Assembly: GCA_944380065.1 (NCBI GenBank)
Contig: CALWGM010000089.1
Location: 1 to 36,261, forward strand
Direction: 5' to 3'
Length of the DNA: 36,261 nt
Source: an uncultured Lachnospiraceae bacterium
GTDB taxonomy: Bacteria > Bacillota > Clostridia > Lachnospirales > Lachnospiraceae
The first letter of the stretch is position 1, and each line of letters opens with the position of its first letter. Made by a program: the position numbers and the translations under genes. This document shows positions 8,238-15,567 of this stretch, one piece after another. The notes beneath the pieces are model-generated. The model saw only the letters and a list, made by a program, of their open reading frames with translations. It made no database searches and had not been told where the DNA came from.

Positions 8238-9206
8238 ATGACACAGAAGAAAATATTTTTACGGATCGGGACCGCCTATTTCCTGTTGACGGTTGTGTCG
8301 CTGGGCGTCAGCTATCTGCTGGCCTTTGTGCTGGCGGCAGCGGCTCCCCGGGTTTATTACCGTCCTTTGATGACCTGGGTGCTGTCCCTGCTTCCCATGT
8401 ATCTGGTGGGGATGCCGGTCTGTGCCAAAGTGATGAAACGGCTGCCGGGAAGAGAGCTGTTCCAGAAAAAGATGTCGCCGGGAAACTGGGTTTCAGCGTT
8501 CTGTATCTGCATCTGCGTGATGTATGCGGGCAATCTTCTGGGGAATTTTATCTCCACCATGATCGGGGAAGCCGCGTCCCGGAGTGTGGAGTTTAGCCTG
8601 CAGGAGATGATGACCACCGGGAATCTGGCGTATACCTTTGTTTTCAGTGTGCTTTTAGCGCCGGTTTTGGAGGAACTGTTTTTCCGCAAGATCCTGATCG
8701 ACCGGGCAATCGTGTTCGGGGATAAGACGGCGATCCTGCTGTCCGGGCTGTTGTTCGGCCTGTTCCACGGGAATTTCTATCAGGTATTTTACGCGTTTGG
8801 CGTTGGCTGTGTGCTGGCTTATGTCTATATCCGCACCGGAAAGATCTGGTACAGCATATCGCTCCATATGGCGGTGAACTTTTTTAACGGTTTTCTCTCG
8901 GCGTCGCTGCTGCGGAACCTGGATCTGGAAACCCTGCTGGACAGCCTGAACAATCCTCTGGCGGCGGAGCAGTATCTGATGGAAAATATGGGGGTCCTGA
9001 TGCTGTACGTGCTGTTCGCCATGGTGATGCTGGTACTGGTGATCATCGGCCTGGTGAAGCTGCTGACCTCCATCCGACGGCTGCATTTTAATCCCGGGGA
9101 ATACAGCGCCCCGTCCCAGACCATGGCCGGATATCTGTTCGGCAATGTGGGGATGTGGCTGTTTATCGGGATCTGCGCCGTGGAGTTTTTCATCAGTATT
9201 TTGTAG
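8238..9206 (+). CDS. CPBP family intramembrane glutamic endopeptidase
   Basis: The membrane protein of 322 residues has about eight hydrophobic helices. The CPBP (Abi/CAAX protease-like) motifs are LLAPVLEELFFRKILIDR (EExxxR, about residues 138-155), LFGLFHGNFYQVFYAFGVGCVLAYVYIRTG (catalytic His) and ISLHMAVNF (second His). The family cleaves near membranes or acts in peptide maturation and self-immunity. No bacteriocin gene is nearby, so a housekeeping protease is as likely. ATG 8238 is preferred to ATG 8232 because ACAGGAGG ends at 8230, leaving seven bases. It is the last gene of the ispF-sigH operon and is followed by a strong terminator. Confidence 0.85.
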   Translation: MTQKKIFLRIGTAYFLLTVVSLGVSYLLAFVLAAAAPRVYYRPLMTWVLSLLPMYLVGMPVCAKVMKRLPGRELFQKKMSPGNWVSAFCICICVMYAGNLLGNFISTMIGEAASRSVEFSLQEMMTTGNLAYTFVFSVLLAPVLEELFFRKILIDRAIVFGDKTAILLSGLLFGLFHGNFYQVFYAFGVGCVLAYVYIRTGKIWYSISLHMAVNFFNGFLSASLLRNLDLETLLDSLNNPLAAEQYLMENMGVLMLYVLFAMVMLVLVIIGLVKLLTSIRRLHFNPGEYSAPSQTMAGYLFGNVGMWLFIGICAVEFFISIL

Positions 9207-9244
9207 CAGGCGAAGCGCCCTGACAGTATCGTTTTTACAGAGAA

Positions 9245-9294
9245 GGAGAGGCTGCGCGCACGGAATGCATCCGTGCGGCAGCCTCTCCCTTTTC
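9245..9294 (+). terminator. Intrinsic terminator of the ispF-sigH-CPBP operon
   Basis: GGAGAGGCTGC (9245-9255) pairs with GCAGCCTCTCC (9278-9288), and the inner GCACGG (9258-9263) pairs with CCGTGC (9271-9276). CTTTT follows. It sits between convergent genes. Confidence 0.8.
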
Positions 9295-9304
9295 ATGCTG
9301 TCAT

Positions 9305-10702
9305 TTACATGTCAATCGTCTTTTTCAGGATATAGAATCCGTCGTCAAAGCAGGTCACATAGATATATCCTCTGTCGTCCACGCAGCAATCCTCTGTCAT
9401 GGCGTTTCTCGGACCCGGCAGACCGGGGAAGAAGGACTCCTCGCTGGTCTTGTTGGGGTTAGGCGGGATAAAGTATGCAAGCTCCTTGATGTAGTACTGG
9501 TCGGATACATCGAAGATCCGCAGACCGGCTGCGAAGTAGCAGCAGTACACCAGATCGCCTCTCTGCTCCAGCCAGGGCTTGTGGCTCATGGGCTCATGCA
9601 GGTTGTGGGGGCCGAAAGGTCCCTGGCACTCCAAGTTCATCACGTTGAAGTTCGGGTACGGGAAGTCCTCGGGAACCTCCGGATACGGGAACTCTGCGAT
9701 CAGGGTGGGTTTTGTGGGGTCGCTGATGTCAACCATGTGCAGGTTGTTCATAGCCTGCGCTTCCTTGATGGATCCCTTCGGGAAGAACTGGAACCGCTCG
9801 CCCTCGTTGGTCACAACCACCAGATCCCGTCCCGGCAGCGGAAGGGCTGTGTGGGTACGCGCTCCTGCCAGATGGCTGGAGAATGCAGGCATGAATTTCA
9901 GGTTGCCCAGGCATTTCGGCCGGGTCACATCCGTGGTGTCCAGCACATAGAGGCCGTCGCCGCAGTAGCCGCATACCATGATGCCGTCGTCCCGGCGGAA
10001 TGGCGGTCCGTGCATCCAGCCCTTGTCCATGAAGGAAGGAACGTGGGGAGCGGAATGGTCTACGGTTCTGCCCGGATATCCGTCTACAAACTGCTCCGGG
10101 GACCACCAGTTGCCCACCTCTTTCGGGTTGGCCGGATCTGAGATATCCACGATCCGCATGATCATGCCCTCAAAACGCTCTGCCTCACAGGAAAGGTAGC
10201 AGTAAGGGCCTCCATTGTACATGAAACGGTGTACGCCGATGGAATTCGGAACTCCGCAGTCCCAGTATCCCAGGAACTTCGGGTTCTCCGGATCCTCTTT
10301 CAGGGAGTAAATGTAAATACCTGTCAGGGATTTTACCGGTTTCCCGTCTCCCTGGTCTACCAGCGCGTCCGGGCCGGAGCCTGCGGTCATGGCGCAGATC
10401 AGCTTGTCCTCCGCCACCTGAACCTTGGAGATGGTGGTGGTGGGATATTCCTCCGGGTCGCATGCGAACAGCCGGTTTACAAACCTGGGATTTTCAGGAT
10501 CCGTTACCTCGGCGATCACAACGCTGGCGCCTTTGATGCCGCCGAAACCAGAACCGTAGATATAGTATTTTCCTTCTTCGGTCTTATAGAGCTGCATCTG
10601 GAACGCCGCGCTCTTGTTATCCCAGCCGCAGAAGGAAAGAACTTCTAAGTTCTTGATATAGCCGTTGTTTCCCGGACCCTTGGCATAAAATTTATCTGCC
10701 AT
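9305..10702 (-). CDS. LVIVD-repeat beta-propeller protein, cytoplasmic, function unknown
   Basis: The 465-residue protein has no signal peptide or membrane segment. At least six LVIVD-type blades are visible: VVIAEVTDPENPRFV, IYIYSLKEDPENPKFLGYW, MRIVDISDPANPKEVGNWW, LYVLDTTDVTRPKCLGNLKF, LHMVDISDPTKPTLIAEFP and LRIFDVSDQYYIKELAYF. A closing IYVTCFDDGFYILKK strand suggests seven blades. Inter-blade loops hold conserved-looking histidines (DHSAPHVP, WMHGPPFRRDDG, GARTHTALPLPGRD, FGPHNLHEP) that could line a metal or active site. Most LVIVD proteins are exported, so a cytosolic form hints at an enzyme or scaffold. Codons such as AAC, TTC, ATC and GAC suggest high expression. The start follows AGGAGG. 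It is alone on its strand with its own promoter. Confidence 0.75.
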   Translation of the reverse strand: MADKFYAKGPGNNGYIKNLEVLSFCGWDNKSAAFQMQLYKTEEGKYYIYGSGFGGIKGASVVIAEVTDPENPRFVNRLFACDPEEYPTTTISKVQVAEDKLICAMTAGSGPDALVDQGDGKPVKSLTGIYIYSLKEDPENPKFLGYWDCGVPNSIGVHRFMYNGGPYCYLSCEAERFEGMIMRIVDISDPANPKEVGNWWSPEQFVDGYPGRTVDHSAPHVPSFMDKGWMHGPPFRRDDGIMVCGYCGDGLYVLDTTDVTRPKCLGNLKFMPAFSSHLAGARTHTALPLPGRDLVVVTNEGERFQFFPKGSIKEAQAMNNLHMVDISDPTKPTLIAEFPYPEVPEDFPYPNFNVMNLECQGPFGPHNLHEPMSHKPWLEQRGDLVYCCYFAAGLRIFDVSDQYYIKELAYFIPPNPNKTSEESFFPGLPGPRNAMTEDCCVDDRGYIYVTCFDDGFYILKKTIDM

Positions 10703-10737
10703 AGTCAGTTTACCTCCTATCTGTTTGATATGGTTTT

Positions 10738-10766
10738 ATTGTAAGCCTTTTTCCGGAAAAGGTCAA
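10738..10766 (-). promoter_or_regulatory. Promoter of the LVIVD gene with a palindrome in its spacer
   Basis: On the minus strand TTGACC (10766-10761) and TACAAT (10743-10738) are 17 bases apart. The spacer contains the perfect 12-base palindrome TTTTCCGGAAAA (10749-10760), placed where a repressor could block polymerase. Confidence 0.75.
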
Positions 10767-10794
10767 TTCATTTTCGGGCAAAATCAGATATAAT
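10767..10794 (+). promoter_or_regulatory. Candidate argS leader promoter
   Basis: TATAAT (10789-10794) is a perfect -10 box. The best -35 match is TTCATT (10767-10772) with a 16-base spacer, which is weak. It lies back to back with the LVIVD promoter, so the two genes share this divergent control region. Confidence 0.45.
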
Positions 10795-10814
10795 ATATGA
10801 TATAACCTGGCCGG

Positions 10815-10841
10815 GGCCGCGCAGCAGGCGGCGGCCTTTTT
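10815..10841 (+). terminator. First terminator-like hairpin in the argS leader
   Basis: GGCCGC (10815-10820) pairs with GCGGCC (10831-10836) and is followed by TTTTT. It points towards argS, and no plus-strand gene lies upstream that would need it. Confidence 0.6.
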
Positions 10842-10867
10842 CTGTATGATGGGAAATTTTCCTGCAG

Positions 10868-10900
10868 GGCGCGGAGATCTCAGGGTTCCGCGCCTTTTTT
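10868..10900 (+). terminator. Second terminator in the argS leader
   Basis: GGCGCGGA (10868-10875) pairs perfectly with TCCGCGCC (10887-10894), followed by TTTTTT. This is a textbook intrinsic terminator 133 bases before argS. With the first hairpin it makes a tandem pair, suggesting attenuation of argS or a short independent RNA. The remaining stretch to 11032 holds only a doubtful 55-codon frame (10930-11097) preceded by AAAGGTGG. Confidence 0.75.
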
Positions 10901-11032
10901 CAATCTTGAAGAGGAAGAAAAAAGGTGGTATGATGGGAAAGCCTAACAAATACAGACAGGATAAGAATGAATCAATGAGATCTGCCGGAGGCGGCGCCGC
11001 CGTATCCGGGCAGGGCGTGAAGGGAGTACAGT

Positions 11033-12799
11033 ATGCAGAAATTATTGGATCTGATTTCCATAGAAGTGACGAAGGCGTTTGCCGGGGCCGGATATGAGGA
11101 GCAGTACGGGAAGGTGACATTGTCCAACCGCCCGGATCTCTGTGAGTTCCAGTGCAATGGGGCGATGGCGGCGGCCAAACAGTATAAAAAGGCTCCATTT
11201 CTGATCGCGGATCAGGTGGCGGCCGCGCTGCAGGGGAACGGGATGTTTTCCTCTGTGGATTCCGTGAAACCCGGTTTCCTGAACCTGAAGCTGTCGGAAG
11301 ATTACCTGGCAGACTATATGAACCGGATGCAGGCGGATGAGAGGCTGGGCGTGGAGCCGGCCGGACACGGCGAGACCATGATCGTGGATTATGGCGGGGC
11401 CAATGTGGCGAAGCCGCTCCATGTGGGACATCTGCGTTCCGCGGTCATCGGCGAAGCCATCAAGCGGATGGGACGTTTTATGGGCTACCACATGATCGGC
11501 GACGTTCATCTGGGGGACTGGGGTCTGCAGATGGGACTGATCATTGAGGAGCTCCGGGACCGGAAGCCGGAGCTGGTTTATTTTGATGAGAGCTACAGCG
11601 GGGAATATCCGGAGGAAGCCCCGTTTACGATCGGGGAGTTAGAGGAGATCTATCCGGCGGCCAGTGCGAAGTCCAAGGTGGACGGGGACTTTCGGGAGCG
11701 GGCGCACCAGGCGACCCTGAAGCTGCAGAACGGGTATGCTCCGTTCCGGGCGATCTGGAAGCATATCATGGACGTGTCCGTGGCGGATCTGAAGAAAAAC
11801 TACGGCAACCTGAATGTGGAATTTGACCTCTGGAAGGGGGAGAGCGATGCGGATCCCTATATCCCGGGGCTGATCGCGGATCTTCAGGAGAAGGGGCTGG
11901 CTTACGAGAGCCAGGGAGCCCTGGTGGTGGATATTGCCCGGGAAGATGATTCCAAAGAGCTGCCTCCCTGCATCATCCGGAAATCGGACGGCGCGGCGCT
12001 CTATGCCACCTCAGACCTGGGGACGATCCTGGAGCGGGAGAAGCTGTATGCGCCGATGGAATATATTTATGTGGCGGATAAGCGCCAGCAGCTGCATTTT
12101 ACCCAGGTATTCCGTGTGGCGAAAAAGGCCGGGTATGTGAAGCCGGAGACCAAAATGATCCATATCGGTTTCGGCACCATGAACGGCAAAGACGGGAAGC
12201 CCTTTAAAACCAGGGATGGCGGCGTCATGCGACTGGAGCATCTGATCGCCGATATCAACGAGGCAGTATTTGCCCGGATCATGGAGAACCGGGAGATCAG
12301 CGAGGGCGAAGCCCGTGAAATCGCCAAAATGGTGGGACTTTCCGCCCTGAAATACGGCGACCTCTCCAACCAGGCGTCCAAGGATTATATTTTTGATATC
12401 GACCGCTTCATTGCTTTTGAGGGCAATACCGGCCCGTATATCCTGTATACCATTGTGCGGATGAAATCCATCCTGAAAAAATATGCCGCTGCCGGAAAAT
12501 GCGCGGAGGGAAAATCCATCCTTCCTGCGAAAACCGCAGAAGAAAAAGACCTGATGCTGGTGCTGTCCAGATGGAACAGCGTGATGGAGAACGCTTTTGA
12601 GGAAATCGCGCCCCACAAAATCTGCGCCTACATCTATGAGCTTGCCAATGCATTCAATCGCTTCTACCATGGAACGAAGATCATGGCGGAAGAGGATGAT
12701 ACCGTCCAGGCCGGCTACATCCGTCTCCTTGAATTAGCCAAAGCAACTCTTGAAACCGGGATCCATATCCTCGGATTTGAAGCGCCGGAGAAGATGTAG
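11033..12799 (+). CDS. argS: Arginine--tRNA ligase
   Basis: Arginyl-tRNA synthetase charges tRNA-Arg. The 588-residue length is typical. The N-terminal additional domain (residues 1-110) is followed by the class I signature DYGGANVAKPLHVGHLRSAVIGE (HVGH). The tRNA/ATP region shows GFGTMNGKDGKPFKTRDGGVMRLEHL, where ArgRS lacks a canonical KMSKS. The DALR anticodon domain includes the ALKYGDLSNQASKDYIFD and ANAFNRFYHGTKIM segments. The start ATG follows AGGGAG. A tandem-terminator leader precedes it and a very long perfect hairpin lies 12 bases after the stop. No T-box was found. Confidence 0.97.
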   Translation: MQKLLDLISIEVTKAFAGAGYEEQYGKVTLSNRPDLCEFQCNGAMAAAKQYKKAPFLIADQVAAALQGNGMFSSVDSVKPGFLNLKLSEDYLADYMNRMQADERLGVEPAGHGETMIVDYGGANVAKPLHVGHLRSAVIGEAIKRMGRFMGYHMIGDVHLGDWGLQMGLIIEELRDRKPELVYFDESYSGEYPEEAPFTIGELEEIYPAASAKSKVDGDFRERAHQATLKLQNGYAPFRAIWKHIMDVSVADLKKNYGNLNVEFDLWKGESDADPYIPGLIADLQEKGLAYESQGALVVDIAREDDSKELPPCIIRKSDGAALYATSDLGTILEREKLYAPMEYIYVADKRQQLHFTQVFRVAKKAGYVKPETKMIHIGFGTMNGKDGKPFKTRDGGVMRLEHLIADINEAVFARIMENREISEGEAREIAKMVGLSALKYGDLSNQASKDYIFDIDRFIAFEGNTGPYILYTIVRMKSILKKYAAAGKCAEGKSILPAKTAEEKDLMLVLSRWNSVMENAFEEIAPHKICAYIYELANAFNRFYHGTKIMAEEDDTVQAGYIRLLELAKATLETGIHILGFEAPEKM

Positions 12800-12811
12800 C
12801 CCTCCAGCTCA

Positions 12812-12881
12812 CCGAACCAGAAAAATCCCCCGCCGGATCTATGCTTGCATAAGAATCCGGCGGGGGATTTTTCTGGTTCGG
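12812..12881 (+). terminator. 27-bp perfect inverted repeat, bidirectional terminator or small repeat element
   Basis: The left arm (12812-12838, beginning CCGAACCAG) and the right arm (12855-12881, ending CTGGTTCGG) are perfect reverse complements of 27 bases. The loop can extend the stem further with TATGC/GCATA. A run of five A in the left arm and five T in the right arm flank the core CCCCCGCCGG/CCGGCGGGGG, so it can terminate on either strand. The stem is far longer than other terminators here. Confidence 0.75.
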
Positions 12882-12916
12882 AGCACCTTTTCATCCTCCT
12901 CCATTTCCACATCTGG

Positions 12917-12945
12917 TTTACTTTTCCGGACAATTCGCCTATAAT
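12917..12945 (+). promoter_or_regulatory. Promoter of the AAA-ATPase/PD-(D/E)XK gene
   Basis: TTTACT (12917-12922) and TATAAT (12940-12945) are spaced by 17 bases, 40 bases before the TTG start at 12986. Confidence 0.65.
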
Positions 12946-12985
12946 TGTATCAGACACCGGTATCCGCAGAAGGGAGAAGGCAAAA

Positions 12986-14560
12986 TTGAGCAGATATCTG
13001 AATTTGGGAAATGCAGGCTTTCAGTCTATACGCAGGGGACTGTACGTGGACAAAACAGGCCTGATTGAATATGTAAACCGCACACTGGGAACCAAGGATA
13101 AACTGATCTGCGTAAGCAGGCCAAGGCGGTTTGGAAAATCATTTGCGACACAGATGCTGTGTGCGTATTACGACAGAAGCTGTAATTCCAGGGAACTGTT
13201 CCAGGATCTGTACATTGCATCCTCTGACGATTTTACAACGCACCTGAATCAGTATCCCGTGATTTACCTTGACATCACATGGTTTATTTCCACTGTGGAA
13301 CACATGGCGGAAACTGTAAAATACCTGCAAAAAGAAGTTATCAGAGAATTAGCAGAGGAATTCCCTGCCGCAACCAGAGAGTCCCGATCTCTTCCCCTTG
13401 CCCTGAGCGATATCAGCGACGCAACCGGAGATAAGTTTATTATCATCATTGATGAGTGGGATGCGCTTTTTCGGGAAGCAAAGGCTGATGTTGATCTTCA
13501 GAAAGAATATCTGCAGCTTCTCCGCGGACTCTTTAAAAGCAGCCAGACAGACAAAATGATCGAGGCGGCATATATGACGGGTATTCTCCCGATCAAAAAA
13601 TACGGGACACAATCTGCCTTAACGGATTTCCAGGAATATACCATGATACAGCCGCAGGGACTTGCGGAATATGTGGGATTTACCGAAGCAGAAGTAAAAG
13701 AGCTCTGTGAAAAATATCATCTGGATTTTGATGAGGCCCAAAATTGGTATGATGGATATTCCTTTCGTAAAATGACTTCCGTTTACAGCCCAAACTCCAT
13801 TATTCAGGCAATCAAAAACCATGAGTTCGGAGATTACTGGACAGAAACAGAAACTTACGAATCCTTAAAATACTATATAGATATGGATCTGGATGGGCTG
13901 AAAGACGCAATTGTGTCCATGTTGGGTGGGATACGCTGCAAAATTAATACGCGCACTTTCCAAAATGATATGCTGAATATAAACGGAAAAGATGATGTAT
14001 TGACCCTTTTGATCCACCTGGGATATCTTGCTTATGATTCAGAAAAGAAAGAAATCCATATTCCCAATCAGGAAGTTGCGGATGAATTCAGAAATTCCGT
14101 AGAGTTCAGCAGCTGGGAAGGCGTATCGTCTGCCTTGAAGGCATCAGATAAACTTCTGGACGCAACGATCCGGCAGGAAGCAGATATTGTAGCGGAAGAA
14201 TTAGACAAAACCCATATGGCCAGCACATCTATCTTATCGTATAACAATGAGGCCGCATTAAGCTGTGTGATAACGATCGCATATTACACAGCCCGGAAGG
14301 ATTATATACTGATCCGGGAATGCTCCACAGGAAAAGGTTTTGCTGATATAGCATTTATTCCCAGAAGGTATACCCGCAAGCCAGCCATGATCGTAGAACT
14401 GAAATGGGATCAGTCCGCTCAGGGGGCAATTCAGCAAATCAAAGATAAAAATTACGCCGGTGCATTGGAGGAATACATGGACTGTATGCTGCTGGTAGGG
14501 ATCAATTACAACAGACAGACGAAGAGACACGAATGTATGATTGAAAAATACCACACCTGA
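12986..14560 (+). CDS. AAA-ATPase-like / PD-(D/E)XK nuclease superfamily protein
   Basis: The protein of about 524 residues belongs to the abundant AAA-ATPase_like family with a C-terminal PD-(D/E)XK domain. The N-terminus LNLGNAGFQSIRRGLYVDKTGLIEYVN is the family's usual opening. The P-loop is CVSRPRRFGKSFATQML (about residues 38-54) and Walker B is FIIIIDEWDALF (about 150-161). The C-terminal nuclease-like core is GKGFADIAFIPRR, then IVELKWDQ (Asp...Glu-x-Lys), then QIKDKNYAGAL. The role is uncertain: the family is often multi-copy, and defence or surface-related functions have been proposed but not proven. I chose TTG 12986 because GGAGAAGG lies just upstream and the family begins there; the open frame upstream runs into a hairpin. 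It is more AT-rich than its neighbours, suggesting transfer. Confidence 0.8.
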   Translation: MSRYLNLGNAGFQSIRRGLYVDKTGLIEYVNRTLGTKDKLICVSRPRRFGKSFATQMLCAYYDRSCNSRELFQDLYIASSDDFTTHLNQYPVIYLDITWFISTVEHMAETVKYLQKEVIRELAEEFPAATRESRSLPLALSDISDATGDKFIIIIDEWDALFREAKADVDLQKEYLQLLRGLFKSSQTDKMIEAAYMTGILPIKKYGTQSALTDFQEYTMIQPQGLAEYVGFTEAEVKELCEKYHLDFDEAQNWYDGYSFRKMTSVYSPNSIIQAIKNHEFGDYWTETETYESLKYYIDMDLDGLKDAIVSMLGGIRCKINTRTFQNDMLNINGKDDVLTLLIHLGYLAYDSEKKEIHIPNQEVADEFRNSVEFSSWEGVSSALKASDKLLDATIRQEADIVAEELDKTHMASTSILSYNNEAALSCVITIAYYTARKDYILIRECSTGKGFADIAFIPRRYTRKPAMIVELKWDQSAQGAIQQIKDKNYAGALEEYMDCMLLVGINYNRQTKRHECMIEKYHT

Positions 14561-14593
14561 TTACCCCTCAAAAAACGAAGTGATTCCCGCTAA

Positions 14594-14622
14594 TGTCACA
14601 TTTCAGTGACACGGATATTTTT
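14594..14622 (+). terminator. Terminator of the AAA-ATPase/PD-(D/E)XK gene
   Basis: TGTCAC (14594-14599) and GTGACA (14606-14611) form a short stem followed by an AT-rich run with six T. Confidence 0.5.
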
Positions 14623-14643
14623 TATTCTTATGCATTTGGTTCT

Positions 14644-14691
14644 GAAAGCTGCCGCGGAAATGGTCAGGAAACCATTCCCGCGGCAGCTTTC
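14644..14691 (-). terminator. Long hairpin between convergent genes
   Basis: GAAAGCTGCCGCGG (14644-14657) pairs with CCGCGGCAGCTTTC (14678-14691), and the inner AATGGT pairs with ACCATT, with one A-C mismatch between the two stems and a six-base loop. It lies nine bases after the LUD gene stop and probably ends that transcript. The U-tract is weak. Confidence 0.55.
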
Positions 14692-14700
14692 CTGCTGTCG

Positions 14701-15339
14701 TTAATATCCCAGCTCTTCTCCGACTAAGATGATCTTGATCCGTCCGGGGATGGCGCTGCGTCTCGTGATGACGGTCTGACTGCAGATACAGTCCGGTCCG
14801 AAGCAGTCATGACAGACGCCGGTGGCGGCGCAGGGCGTTTTCCGGTCCAGACGGATGCAGTTGGGCGGAGAGGCCAGCGCTTTCACGCGGGTCTGCGCAT
14901 CCTCCAATGTGGCGGCGGCCTTATTCATGCCCACAACGAGGATTACGTTTTTTGGCCCGTAGATCAGGGCGGCTACCCGGTTGCCGGTGCCGTCTGTGTT
15001 TACCAACTGTCCGTCCATGGAGATGGCGTTGGTGCTCATAAAATAGCAGTCGCAGGACAGAGCCCTGTGATAGATCTCTGTCACCTCCTCCGGGGTCTGC
15101 GCCTGGCCTCTGTCTAAGAGGGTAATGTCTGTCCTGGCCTTCAGTGCGTCTGTAAATCCGCACTCGGCCAGCGTCATGCTTCCGCCGAAGGAAACGGACA
15201 TGCCGGGCTTCACATAGGACATGGCCTTTTCGGCCGCCTCTTCTTTTGTGGCGCAGTAGCAGCCCTCAAATCCCCTTTTTTCAAAGGTCTTTAAGATGGT
15301 GTTGGCAGCGTTTTCATAGTATTGTTGTTTCGGTGTCAT
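14701..15339 (-). CDS. LUD domain protein (LutB/LutC-like, DUF162)
   Basis: The 212-residue protein is a stand-alone LUD domain. It opens MTPKQQYYENAANTILKTFEKRGFEGCYCATKEEA. It contains the family's SVSFGGSMTLAECG loop (about residues 48-61), DCYFMSTNAISMDGQLVNTDGTGNRVAALIYGPKNVILVVGMNK (about 100-143) and a C-terminal cysteine-rich tail CAATGVCHDCFGPDCICSQ that may bind a metal or cluster. LUD proteins are linked to lactate oxidation (LutABC), but no lutA or lutB lies here, so its role is unknown. ATG 15339 was chosen from AAAGGAG seven bases upstream. Frame upstream of it lacks family similarity. Confidence 0.8.
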   Translation of the reverse strand: MTPKQQYYENAANTILKTFEKRGFEGCYCATKEEAAEKAMSYVKPGMSVSFGGSMTLAECGFTDALKARTDITLLDRGQAQTPEEVTEIYHRALSCDCYFMSTNAISMDGQLVNTDGTGNRVAALIYGPKNVILVVGMNKAAATLEDAQTRVKALASPPNCIRLDRKTPCAATGVCHDCFGPDCICSQTVITRRSAIPGRIKIILVGEELGY

Positions 15340-15440
15340 ATACAAGCTCCTTTCCATGTTATTGGCCGAATGGCCATACATATCCCTGTAAGGATTTCTG
15401 CTGACTTTATAGTAACACAATTTCGGACAGACAGAAACAC

Positions 15441-15471
15441 TTGATTTTTCTTCAAAAATATGTACTATAAT
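15441..15471 (+). promoter_or_regulatory. Candidate promoter of the ABC exporter gene
   Basis: TATAAT (15466-15471) is perfect, while TTGATT (15441-15446) is a -35 at a long 19-base spacing. Initiation would fall about 15477, at the base of the leader hairpin. Confidence 0.45.
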
Positions 15472-15472
15472 G

Positions 15473-15533
15473 GTTACTGTTCCGGCCGGCGTCAGACGTT
15501 TCCTGTCTGATGCGTCGGAATATGAGCAGTAAC
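15473..15533 (+). promoter_or_regulatory. Structured 5' leader element of the ABC exporter mRNA
   Basis: Three nested stems are visible: GTTACTG (15473-15479) with CAGTAAC (15527-15533), TTCCG (15480-15484) with CGGAA (15516-15520), and GCGTCAGAC (15489-15497) with GTCTGATGC (15505-15513, one G-U). The total is 21 pairs with a six-base bulge. There is no U-tract, so it is not a simple terminator. It lies directly after the -10 box and ends 34 bases before the start codon. Confidence 0.5.
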
Positions 15534-15567
15534 CCGTAATGTGGGATATCAATGGAAAGGACGGTGC

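Noticed and set aside
8238-9206. Bacteriocin immunity gene reading of the CPBP protein
   Set aside because: No bacteriocin precursor or export gene is nearby, and it ends a housekeeping operon.
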